From Planctomycetota bacterium (GTDB taxonomy: Bacteria; Planctomycetota; B15-G4), in assembly GCA_029259745.1 (NCBI GenBank), contig JAJDEO010000063.1:372001-436000 (forward strand): 64,000 bases of DNA. Reading direction: 5' to 3'. A model generated the notes under the pieces. The model saw only the letters and a list, made by a program, of their open reading frames with translations. It had not been told where the DNA came from and did no database searches. This document shows positions 35,098 to 42,787 of this stretch, piece after piece (position 1 is the first letter of the stretch; every line of letters starts with the position of its first letter). The translations under genes and the position numbers were made by a program.

Positions 35098-36248
35098 AGG
35101 CCGAGGTCCTCTTCGACGCGACGCCGTTCTGGTTTCCCGGTGCGGGCGTGGGCAATGCGACGACGCGTTCGTTCGCGGCGCTGCGCGCGTCGGACCCGGA
35201 GATCGACTGGGTGCTCTACTCGCGCTGCTTGCGTAGTGACTCCGATGTCGTTGCCCAGCTCCAAGGCGGCGCCCGCTCGCTGCACGTGCGCTTGCCGCGC
35301 TTCGCCGAGCCGTGGATCTACCGCGCGGCCTGGATCGAACGCCAGGCCCGCGCCGACCTCTACCACGCGACGGATCACTTCCTGCCCGTGAACGCCGTCG
35401 ACGAACGTCTGATCATCACGATCCACGACCTCTTCTTCCTGACGACGCCGACGAGCGTCGACGGCTCGGCCGAGCGCTTCGCGCGCTGCGTGCCCGAGCA
35501 GATCGCGCGCGCGGGTCATGTCATCGCCGTCAGCGCCTTCACGAAGAATGCGATCTGTTCGACGTTCGATATTCCTGAGCAACGCGTCAGCGTCGTGCAC
35601 TGGGGTGTCGACCGTCAGCACTTCAATCCCACAACCGACCCCGAACCCGGCCGCCGTCGCCTCGCGATGCGCTGGGAGATCCCCGACGACTTTTTGCTCT
35701 CCGTCGGGTGCGCGCTGGGCCGCAAGAACACTGCGCGCCTGTTGCTCGCGCATCGTGTCTACCGCTCGCGCGGCGGTCAGTTGCCGCTCGTCCTCGCCTG
35801 GTCGCCGCCAGCCGAGATTCGCGCGGCATACCGTGTCGACTGCGAGCAGGGGCACATGGTCTTCATCGAGGACGTCGACGACATCGCGCTCGTCGACCTG
35901 ATGCGCGCGGCGCGCGCCGTCGTGTATCCCTCCTTGGCCGAGGGCTTCGGGATGGTGGTGCTCGAGGCCATGGCCTGCGGCACACCCGTGATCACGTCGA
36001 AGACGACGTCGTTGCCTGAGGTCGGAGGCGAGGCGCCTCTGTTCGTCGACCCGTCGGACACCGAGGAGATCTGCGCGGCCATGGCCGCCGTTGAGGGCGA
36101 CGCGCTCGTCGCCGAGATGTCGCGCGCGGGGCTGCGCCGATGCGACGGTTTCACCTGGGAGCGCACGGCGCGCGCGACGCTCGATGTCTACCAGCGCGTC
36201 TTCGACGCCGTTGGACCCCTTGCGCGAACGGTACGTACAGCGTCATGA
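35094..36248 (+). CDS. GT4 family glycosyltransferase
   Basis: 384 aa from the GTG at 35094, overlapping the sugar transferase stop (GTGA), and starting VKAEVLFDATPFWFPGAG. An upstream extension in the same frame lies over the sugar transferase and is rejected. C-domain: LSVGCALGRKNTARLL, then PSLAEGFGMVVLEAMACG as the EX7E motif. Related to the mannosyltransferase-like GT4 group. Translationally coupled on both sides. Confidence 0.86.
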   Translation: MKAEVLFDATPFWFPGAGVGNATTRSFAALRASDPEIDWVLYSRCLRSDSDVVAQLQGGARSLHVRLPRFAEPWIYRAAWIERQARADLYHATDHFLPVNAVDERLIITIHDLFFLTTPTSVDGSAERFARCVPEQIARAGHVIAVSAFTKNAICSTFDIPEQRVSVVHWGVDRQHFNPTTDPEPGRRRLAMRWEIPDDFLLSVGCALGRKNTARLLLAHRVYRSRGGQLPLVLAWSPPAEIRAAYRVDCEQGHMVFIEDVDDIALVDLMRAARAVVYPSLAEGFGMVVLEAMACGTPVITSKTTSLPEVGGEAPLFVDPSDTEEICAAMAAVEGDALVAEMSRAGLRRCDGFTWERTARATLDVYQRVFDAVGPLARTVRTAS

Positions 36249-37456
36249 ACCACTCGTCACGATCGTCACGTCTGCGCATCGCGCACGTTCTCTGGGATGG
36301 CGGGCACGGCGGCTCGCAGCGCTACGTCGAGCATCTCGTGCGCAGCGACGGATGGAACGACGCCGAGCACATCGTCGCGTTCCTCAACGACGCCCGCGAG
36401 ATGGGCCAGGCACTCGATCAGATCGACGTGCCGCACCTCTCGTTCGGTCTCGAGCGCGGCTGGGAACTCGCGCGCGCGCGGTTGCTCGTGACATGGTGCG
36501 CACAACGCGGTGTCGACGTCGTTCACATCCACTGCGATTCGCCCGCGGCGCTGCTGCTCGCGCCCGTGTTGCGCCGACGCCACCGCGTCGTCTTCACCGA
36601 GCACGGCGACTCGCTGACACGCGCACGTCGGCGGCGCACGCTCGCGATGATCTGGCGCACGTCCGGACACGCGGTCGACGCCATTTTCGCGAACAGCCAT
36701 TGGACGCGCAGCCAGTGGGGAGAACTCCACCCGCACCTCGCCGATCGCATCACCGTGATGCATGACTTTCTTCCGACATCAGAGGACGTGATCACGTCGC
36801 GCCCGGTGTCCGCCGTCGATGCGACGCGCGGTGATCGCGTGTCGCGCTCATTCGGCAGTGACGTCGGGTGGTCGTGCGGCGCTCCGACGGTCGGGATGCT
36901 CGCGCGTCTTGCGCCCGAGAAGGGCGTTGATCGCTTCATCGACGCGGCCGCGCAGATTCGCGCCGACCGACCGGACGTCCGCTTCGCGATCTACGGCGAC
37001 GGTCCTTTGCGCGACGAACTCGAGCACCAGTCCGAGCAACTCGGCCTCGACGACGCACTGAAGTTCCACGGCTTCGTCGACACGCCGCGTACGGCCCTCG
37101 CGCAGCTCGCGCTCACCGTCGTGCCTTCGCGCACCGAGGCGTTCGGCCTGACGGCGCTCGAGTCGCTGAGCGTCGGGACGCCGGTCGTGACGTTCGTCGA
37201 GACGGGCGTCGCAGAGATCGTGCGCGATGGCGTCGACGGATGCGTCGTGGCACCGCACGGTGACGTCGAGGCGTTGGCGGAGGCATGTCTCGAGCTGCTC
37301 GCCGATCCGGAGTTGATGCACTCGATGGGAGACGCGGGACGCCGACGCGCCGAGCAGGACTTCGACCGAACCTCGCACGTGCGAACGCTCGAGGATCTCT
37401 ACCTGCGCATCGTGGCCGACGAGCGCGCGCGTCGGCCCGACCTCGTCCGCGCCTGA
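36245..37456 (+). CDS. GT4 family glycosyltransferase
   Basis: 403 aa. ATG at 36245 overlaps the previous stop as ATGA. N-domain IAHVLWDGGHGGSQRYVEHL; acceptor-side DVVHIHCDSP; C-domain GMLARLAPEKGVDRFIDAA and RTEAFGLTALESLSVG (EX7E). Last plus-strand gene of the glycan cluster, with its stop 12 bp from a convergent membrane-protein gene. Confidence 0.87.
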   Translation: MNHSSRSSRLRIAHVLWDGGHGGSQRYVEHLVRSDGWNDAEHIVAFLNDAREMGQALDQIDVPHLSFGLERGWELARARLLVTWCAQRGVDVVHIHCDSPAALLLAPVLRRRHRVVFTEHGDSLTRARRRRTLAMIWRTSGHAVDAIFANSHWTRSQWGELHPHLADRITVMHDFLPTSEDVITSRPVSAVDATRGDRVSRSFGSDVGWSCGAPTVGMLARLAPEKGVDRFIDAAAQIRADRPDVRFAIYGDGPLRDELEHQSEQLGLDDALKFHGFVDTPRTALAQLALTVVPSRTEAFGLTALESLSVGTPVVTFVETGVAEIVRDGVDGCVVAPHGDVEALAEACLELLADPELMHSMGDAGRRRAEQDFDRTSHVRTLEDLYLRIVADERARRPDLVRA

Positions 37457-37468
37457 CCCAGCACGGCG

Positions 37469-37843
37469 TCACGTCACGCGCATGCCGGCGAAGGTGAAGC
37501 CGATGAAGAACCAGAGCCCGACGCCGAAGTAGCCGACCAGCCGTGCGAACCCTCGGTTGCGCCCCACGATCGCGACCCCGAGGAGGACGCAGACCGACCC
37601 CGTCGTCGCGGCGAAGGCACCGAGCCCGAGGAGGATATAGACGAAGGGTCCGCAGGCCGTGAGTCCGGCGAAGTGGAGACGTTCCGACAGGGGCCCGTCG
37701 CTCGGTCGATCGAACGCCTGGAAGTCGGCGAGAAGCCAGAAGGCGAGGTCGAGCACGAGCAAGGCGCACCAACCGATGCCCAGTCGGCGAACGATGTCGG
37801 TGATCGTCAGGCGCCGCGGCGTGACGTCACCAACCACGGCCAT
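37469..37843 (-). CDS. Small three-TM membrane protein
   Basis: 124 aa with hydrophobic helices at about residues 22-42, 66-92 and 101-120. No family recognised. It starts 3 bp after a dolichyl-phosphate-mannose synthase-like GT2 gene on the same strand, so it may be a membrane anchor or partner of that enzyme; some DPMS complexes use small membrane subunits. That link is inference from position and topology only. Confidence 0.65.
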   Translation of the reverse strand: MAVVGDVTPRRLTITDIVRRLGIGWCALLVLDLAFWLLADFQAFDRPSDGPLSERLHFAGLTACGPFVYILLGLGAFAATTGSVCVLLGVAIVGRNRGFARLVGYFGVGLWFFIGFTFAGMRVT

Positions 37844-37846
37844 CGC

Positions 37847-38551
37847 TCAGACGCCGCCGATCATCCGGCGCATCCAGAGGCCGATGAGCTTGGTGGCCCC
37901 AGCCGTCCCGCCTTGCGCGTAGGCTGCTTCGGGCAGCGGGCGCGACGTCACGGGCACGGACGCGAACTTGAACCCGCGCTTCGCCGCCGCGGCGACGACC
38001 TCGGTCTTGATCTCGTGCGAGGTGCTCTTGAGCTTCGGCACGATCGCCGCGAGCACGGCCTTGCGGTAACCGCGGTAGCCCGACTCCACGTCTCCGACGC
38101 TCGCACCTGTGGCCCAGCGCGCCATGCCTTGAGCGCGACGCGGGCCATCGGCGGTTTTCTCGTCGGCCGGCCGCTCGCCGATCACGACGTCGGCGCCAGC
38201 GGCAAGTGCCGCGATCATCGCCGGGATGTACGCCGGGTCGTCAGACCCGTTCGCCGCCATCTCGATGACGTAGCTGTAGTCGCGCTGATTGCTGATCACC
38301 CACTCGTAGGCCTCGCGCATTGCGTAGCCGCGTCCCTTCTCCGGGCCGCAGCGACGCAACAGATGGTTGTGCTCCGAGTCGGCGGCCCAGCGCGTGCCGT
38401 ACGTGCGCCAGGTGCCGTCGATCGAATCGTCATCCGCGACGAGGACGTGGAGGTTGTCGAGCCCGAGGGCCGTGACTTCTTCCATCACCGTGTGGATCGT
38501 CACGTGCTCGTTCTTCGTGGGAAGGATGAGCAGTGTCAGCTCTTGACTCAT
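37847..38551 (-). CDS. GT2 glycosyltransferase, polyprenol-phosphate mannose synthase-like
   Basis: 234 aa from ATG 38551. GT-A fold with LLILPTKNEHVTIHTVMEEV, metal/nucleotide residues VADDDSIDGT and EMAANGSDDP near residue 95, and GYRGYRK near residue 160. No C-terminal TM helices, as in soluble type II DPMS enzymes. Would form polyprenyl-phosphate sugar for use by membrane glycosyltransferases. The usual metal DAD is replaced by AANGSDD, seen in a subset of the family. Likely coupled to the downstream 124-aa membrane protein. Confidence 0.75.
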   Translation of the reverse strand: MSQELTLLILPTKNEHVTIHTVMEEVTALGLDNLHVLVADDDSIDGTWRTYGTRWAADSEHNHLLRRCGPEKGRGYAMREAYEWVISNQRDYSYVIEMAANGSDDPAYIPAMIAALAAGADVVIGERPADEKTADGPRRAQGMARWATGASVGDVESGYRGYRKAVLAAIVPKLKSTSHEIKTEVVAAAAKRGFKFASVPVTSRPLPEAAYAQGGTAGATKLIGLWMRRMIGGV

Positions 38552-38585
38552 GGCGATGGTCGGGTGTGCGAGGGAAACGGAAGCG

Positions 38586-39392
38586 TCAGGCGCGTTCGAC
38601 GATGGCCGCGGCCAAGGCCGAGTCGACGGCCGGGTGGCCGTACGACGGGATGAGGATCGTGGGGTTGTCGTCGCCGCGCCCGCTCGCCTTGCCGGCGACG
38701 ATCGCGCCGAGCTCGTCGCCCGCCGACGGCATGCCGGCGAGGGCTGCGGCGTCATGGCGTGCGACGTCGTCGGTGATGATGCGGTCGACGTGCCCGAGCG
38801 TGGCGGCCGTGAAGCTGGCAAGACCATCGAGAAGGAAGCAGAGCGTTCCCGTCTGGAGCCAGTCGGGCTCGATGACCGGCTCGCTGCCCGCCGGCATCGA
38901 CGTGATGAGGATCTGCGCGCCGTTGACGGCCTCGTAGGGTTCGGGCGGAATGATCGACGCGAGGTCGAACGACGTCATGATGTCGTCGGCGAAGTGCTCC
39001 TGGCGCTTCACGTCCGGGTCGAACGCGAGCATGCGCTCGGCGTAGGGGTAGACGCACAGCAACGCCTCGATGGCGCAGCGTGCGGCCGCATCGCAGCCGA
39101 GGATCGTGATCACTTCGGCGTCCGGGTCGCCGACGGCCTTCGCGGCGACGGCGATCGTCGCCCCGGCGCGTGCCGCCTGGAACGCCTCGGCGTCGACGCG
39201 TGCCACGACGGCGCCGTCCTTCTGGATCGCGAGGACACCGGCTTCGTCGTCGGGCGCCACGGTGTAGGCGGGCTCGGATGCCGACCCATTGCCGACATCC
39301 GCGAACGCGCGCTCGACGCGTTCGATGAGGTCTTTCATCTCGGGCAGTGAACCTCGGACGTCATCGGCCGAGAGCGTGGCGGGGGAGGACAT
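38586..39392 (-). CDS. Ornithine cyclodeaminase/mu-crystallin-like protein
   Basis: 268 aa. The C-terminal two thirds match the Rossmann part of the OCD/mu-crystallin family: ITILGCDAAARCAIEALL, then MLAFDPDVKRQEHFADD and IPPEPYEAVNGAQILITSM. The N-terminal substrate domain is shorter than the usual 320-350 aa protein. The dinucleotide loop reads GCDAAA rather than GxGxQA, so NAD binding and cyclodeaminase activity are uncertain. It may be an imine reductase-like or divergent member. In an operon with the YkgJ-type and aldehyde dehydrogenase genes (45 bp upstream). Confidence 0.7.
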   Translation of the reverse strand: MSSPATLSADDVRGSLPEMKDLIERVERAFADVGNGSASEPAYTVAPDDEAGVLAIQKDGAVVARVDAEAFQAARAGATIAVAAKAVGDPDAEVITILGCDAAARCAIEALLCVYPYAERMLAFDPDVKRQEHFADDIMTSFDLASIIPPEPYEAVNGAQILITSMPAGSEPVIEPDWLQTGTLCFLLDGLASFTAATLGHVDRIITDDVARHDAAALAGMPSAGDELGAIVAGKASGRGDDNPTILIPSYGHPAVDSALAAAIVERA

Positions 39393-39437
39393 GCGTTGCT
39401 CGGGAGTTTCGAGTGCGTGTTCGGAGGGCGCTGGCGG

Positions 39438-39923
39438 TCAGCTTCCGGCCTCGCGCGCCGTGCGACGGATGGTCGCAAAGTCGTGCAGCGGACCTTCACC
39501 GACGCCGGGGCAGAATGATGCCACATCCTCGTCCCAGGTGTCGCGGTCCTCGAGCAGCTCGGGCCAGAACGGCCACGTTTTGCACTGCCGCGGTCGGTGC
39601 TCGTAGATCCCGCATTGATTCTTGTCGTTGAGGAAAACGCAGGCGTCGCCCTTCGAGACGAGCGACCGACCACCGGGCACGCGCTCGGTGTACTTGTCGT
39701 CGAACGCCTTGCGCGTCATCCCGAACGACTCGGCCATGGCCGTGCGCTCGGCCTTGTCGGCGTAGACGTACGCGTAGCCGTCGCCGTGATTGCGGCAGCA
39801 CTTCCCGCAGGCCGAACACTCGAAGCGGATCCCGTCCACGTACCAGGGCGGCGTGTCGCCCGAAGGCGGCAGCTCGTCGAGTTCGCCATCGACGGGCACC
39901 CATTCGTCGTCGTTGCCCGTCAT
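39438..39923 (-). CDS. YkgJ-family cysteine-cluster protein
   Basis: 161 aa. FECSACGKCCRN (CxxCxxCC) near residue 35, later C in DACVFL, and CGIYEHRPRQCKTWPFWP. This is the UPF0153/YkgJ family, thought to bind zinc or an Fe-S cluster, with no settled function. Start overlaps the aldehyde dehydrogenase stop by 4 bp. Confidence 0.9.
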   Translation of the reverse strand: MTGNDDEWVPVDGELDELPPSGDTPPWYVDGIRFECSACGKCCRNHGDGYAYVYADKAERTAMAESFGMTRKAFDDKYTERVPGGRSLVSKGDACVFLNDKNQCGIYEHRPRQCKTWPFWPELLEDRDTWDEDVASFCPGVGEGPLHDFATIRRTAREAGS

Positions 39924-41314
39924 GCCTCGTCCCAGGACACCGTGAGCGGGCGGGTGAACTGGCGGTAGCCGTCGGGACTGCCGAGGAAGCCGAAGCCGCT
40001 CTGCTTGACGCCGGCCCAGGGCGGGTCGCCGGCGCCGCCGAGGCCCCGGTTGACGCCGACCATGCCCGATTCGAGCCTCGAGGCCAGGGCCACGCCGCGC
40101 TCGTTGTCGCCGGCCCAGACCGACGCGCCGAGCCCGAACTCCGAGGCGTTCGCGAGCGCGACGGCCTGCTCGGCGCTGTCGACGAAGCGGATCGTCGCGA
40201 CGGGGCCGAAGGTCTCCTCGTTCATGAGCTTCATCGACTCATCGACGCCGGAGACGACTGTCGGCGCCAAGAAGTACCCGTCGCCGTCGAGCGCGTGCCC
40301 GCCCATGTGCACCGTTGCGCCGGCCTGCCGCGCGTTCTCGATCTGCCCCAGCACGTGCTGACGCTGGCCGTCGCTGGCCATCGGGCCCATGAAGACGTCG
40401 TCGAGCCCGTTGCCAACCGTCAGCTCGGATACCTTCGCGACGACGCGCTGCGTGAAATCGTCGGCGATGTCCTTCTCGACGTAGATGCGCTCGACGGAGC
40501 AGCAGACCTGACCCGTGTTGCGCATCGACTCGCGCGCCGCGAACTCGGCGGCGGCCTCGATGTCGGCGTCCTTGCAGACGATCATCGGGTCCTTGCCGCC
40601 CAGCTCGAGCACGATGCGCTTCAGCGACGGCGCGCAGGCCGCCATGATGTGACGCCCCGCCGACACGCTGCCGACGAAACCGACCATGTCGATGTCGCTC
40701 GCGACGAGCGCCTTGCCGACGTCGTCGAGTCCTTGCACGAGCGTGATCGTGTCGTCGGGCAGCTCGGACGCGAACGTCGCGTGCAGCAGCTCACCGCAGA
40801 GCGGCACGACTTCGGATGGCTTGAACACGACGGTGTTGCCGGCGACGAGCGCCGGCACGATCACCTCGCGCGCCATGCCGAGCGGGAAGTTCCAAGGCGT
40901 GATCGCGGCGACGACGCCCAGCGCCTCGCGGCTCAAGCGCGTGACGGTCTGCTCGGAGCGCGTCTCGGTGGGTGCGAGTGCCTCGGCGGCCGCTGCGCAA
41001 AGGCGCTTGATCGACGCGCCCGTGGCGCCGGCTTCGCGTCGCGCCTGGGCAATCGGCTTGCCCATCTCGGCCGTGATGAGCTCGGCGAAGCGCTCGACGA
41101 GTGCGTCGTCATCGAACTTTGCGGCGACGCGTTCCAGAATCTCGATTCGAGCCACGATGCCGAGCGCGGACCACGCGGGCTGACTGGCGCGTGCCCGCGC
41201 GACGGCGTCTTTGACGTCATCGACGGTTGCACAGGGGATTTCCTGGATCGTGCGTCCCGTCGCCGGGTCGAGATCGCGAACGGTGCGGGTGGCCGGCGGA
41301 AGGGTGGACGACAT
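39920..41314 (-). CDS. NAD(P)-dependent aldehyde dehydrogenase
   Basis: 464 aa. Catalytic Cys in NTGQVCCSVERIYV, general base Glu in LELGGKDP, PWNFPLGM near residue 140, and C-terminal EETFGPVATIRF. The overall pattern is nearest to succinate-semialdehyde-type ALDHs (ALDH5/GabD-like), but the aldehyde is not defined by the sequence. First gene of a minus-strand operon (ALDH, YkgJ, OCD-like, GT2, small membrane protein). Confidence 0.9.
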   Translation of the reverse strand: MSSTLPPATRTVRDLDPATGRTIQEIPCATVDDVKDAVARARASQPAWSALGIVARIEILERVAAKFDDDALVERFAELITAEMGKPIAQARREAGATGASIKRLCAAAAEALAPTETRSEQTVTRLSREALGVVAAITPWNFPLGMAREVIVPALVAGNTVVFKPSEVVPLCGELLHATFASELPDDTITLVQGLDDVGKALVASDIDMVGFVGSVSAGRHIMAACAPSLKRIVLELGGKDPMIVCKDADIEAAAEFAARESMRNTGQVCCSVERIYVEKDIADDFTQRVVAKVSELTVGNGLDDVFMGPMASDGQRQHVLGQIENARQAGATVHMGGHALDGDGYFLAPTVVSGVDESMKLMNEETFGPVATIRFVDSAEQAVALANASEFGLGASVWAGDNERGVALASRLESGMVGVNRGLGGAGDPPWAGVKQSGFGFLGSPDGYRQFTRPLTVSWDEA

Positions 41315-41547
41315 GTCGGGAGAATCTCCAGTTGTGGGACCCCGGGGTTCGAAAGAGCGGTATTCTACGAAGAGGTTGCCTGCGTGGCGATCAGCCCTGA
41401 GAACCTATGGTCTCGGCCCCGAGAATCCTTGGCATTGTCCTCTTTGCGTCGACTCTGGGTGGTGCTCGGCTGCGAGGGGGGTAGGGGCGATTCAACGGAT
41501 TGACACCAAGATTCACGTCGTTGATTCCCGCAGGCAACCCTTCGTTT

Positions 41548-41568
41548 CTCCGGCTTCTTGAGCCGGAG
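41548..41568. repeat. Perfect 8-bp-stem hairpin
   Basis: CTCCGGCT, a 5-nt loop TCTTG, and AGCCGGAG. It sits in the intergenic region upstream of the aldehyde dehydrogenase operon. No T-run on either side; a structured leader or mobile-element remnant are both possible. Confidence 0.5.
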
Positions 41569-41704
41569 CGCGCGGCGCACGCTGCGTACGAAGAGGCTGA
41601 TCGCCGACGTTAACGATCGAGCGTGCTCGGCCCAGCATCGTCAACCGAAGCTCTCGAAGCTCAAGCTGACGTCGCAGGCGCTGGGTCGCTTTGCCTGAAC
41701 GCCG

Positions 41705-41746
41705 CGGCGGGACGACGAAGCGCAAGGCGCCCACGCCGTCCCGCCG
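41705..41746 (-). terminator. Terminator-like hairpin after DUF2911 gene
   Basis: CGGCGGGACGACG (41705-41717) pairs with CGCCGTCCCGCCG (41734-41746) with one mismatch, forming a 13-bp stem with a 16-nt loop, 30 nt downstream of the DUF2911 stop. No U-tract follows on the minus strand, so termination strength is uncertain. Confidence 0.5.
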
Positions 41747-41776
41747 AAGCTCTGCGTCCTCGCGTAGTGCGGGGTC

Positions 41777-42643
41777 TCAGCCCTCGAGCGATTCGAGCAA
41801 CGCCTCGCTCAGGCGCTGGTACTCGGCCCCGAGCTCGCCGGGCACGTCCTTGGCCATGGCGAGCGCCTTGATCGCCGAGTCCTTGGCGCCTCTCACGTCA
41901 CCCCTCTTGGCCTGGATGAGTCCTTTGCGGTACTGGACCCAGACGCGCGGCTGCTGGACGAGTGCCGCATCGATCCAGTCGAGCGCTTTGTCCAGGTCGA
42001 CGTCGTGTTCGTAGTAGAACATCGCCGCGGCGAGGTAGGGCTTGTCGTTGCCAGCTCCGGTCATCGCGGCTTCGATCTGCGGCTTGAGTTGCGCCACGAT
42101 GTCGACTTCGATCGGAACGCGGAAGCCCGTCGTGTCCCAGGCAAACGTCAGGTGCGCCGAGTCGCTCCGGATGTGGTCGAGTCCGAGGCGCATGGTCTCG
42201 ACGGGTTCACGCAGCGTCTGAGCTTCGACGTTGACGCGCACGACGTCGTTGCTCGTGTCGTAACCGTAGGAGCCCCACTGCTCTGGCGCGGCGTTGAGGA
42301 TGATCGTCCACTCCGTCTCGCCCGGAATGGTGAAGAGTGCGTACGCCCCAGCCGCGACAGGCTTGCCGCCGAACGTGACGTCCGAGCTGAACGAGATGCG
42401 CGTGGCGGCGTTGGCGCCCGTGCGCCAGACCTCGCCGTAGGGGATGAGGTCGCCGAAGATCGTGCGCTCTTTGACACCCGGGCGCGCGTAGTCGATCTCG
42501 ACCGTCGTGAGGCCGACCTGATCGCGGACCATGGCCGGCGGGCTGGCGGCGGGGAAGTCGAGGCCGGACTGGGCCGCCGCGGGAGCCGTGAACGTCGCGA
42601 GCGCGGTGACGAGAACGAGGAAGAAGCGTGTGTATGTGGTCAT
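41777..42643 (-). CDS. DUF2911 exported protein with TPR-like tail
   Basis: 288 aa from ATG 42643, which opens a signal peptide (MTTYTRFFLVLVTALATFTAPAAAQ). Residues about 28-175 are DUF2911: VEIDYARPGVKERTIFGDLIPYG, EVWRTGANAATRISFSSDV, and a later WGSYGYD segment. The C-terminal 90 residues look like a TPR-type helical hairpin (DKALDWIDAALVQQPRVWVQ). An upstream extension to 42745 is rejected because it precedes the signal peptide. Function unknown; periplasmic or outer-membrane associated. Confidence 0.87.
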   Translation of the reverse strand: MTTYTRFFLVLVTALATFTAPAAAQSGLDFPAASPPAMVRDQVGLTTVEIDYARPGVKERTIFGDLIPYGEVWRTGANAATRISFSSDVTFGGKPVAAGAYALFTIPGETEWTIILNAAPEQWGSYGYDTSNDVVRVNVEAQTLREPVETMRLGLDHIRSDSAHLTFAWDTTGFRVPIEVDIVAQLKPQIEAAMTGAGNDKPYLAAAMFYYEHDVDLDKALDWIDAALVQQPRVWVQYRKGLIQAKRGDVRGAKDSAIKALAMAKDVPGELGAEYQRLSEALLESLEG

Positions 42644-42787
42644 GCCGCCGATTCTAACGCGGCGCTCGCGAGTGGGCTGTTGCCAATGCGTGGCGGGTGC
42701 TGGCAGGCCCGGAGAGGCGTACGGTCGATGGTGGCTGCGCGGCACTTCTTCGGCCGCCGAGGGTGGGTGCGTCCGTAGAATGCCGCC

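Larger units (their letters stand above)
41315..41776. other. Intergenic region with two hairpins, 462 bp
   Basis: No gene is supported. Two minus-strand open frames (41365-41580 and 41513-41734) have poor codon use and no recognisable product. The region is lower in GC around 41350-41560 than its surroundings. It may include the ALDH promoter and debris of an old insertion. Two inverted repeats inside it are listed separately. Confidence 0.5.

Noticed and set aside
41365..41734. Two short minus-strand frames between ALDH and DUF2911 genes
   Set aside because: Poor codon use, no hydrophobic or motif structure, and no ribosome-binding site.
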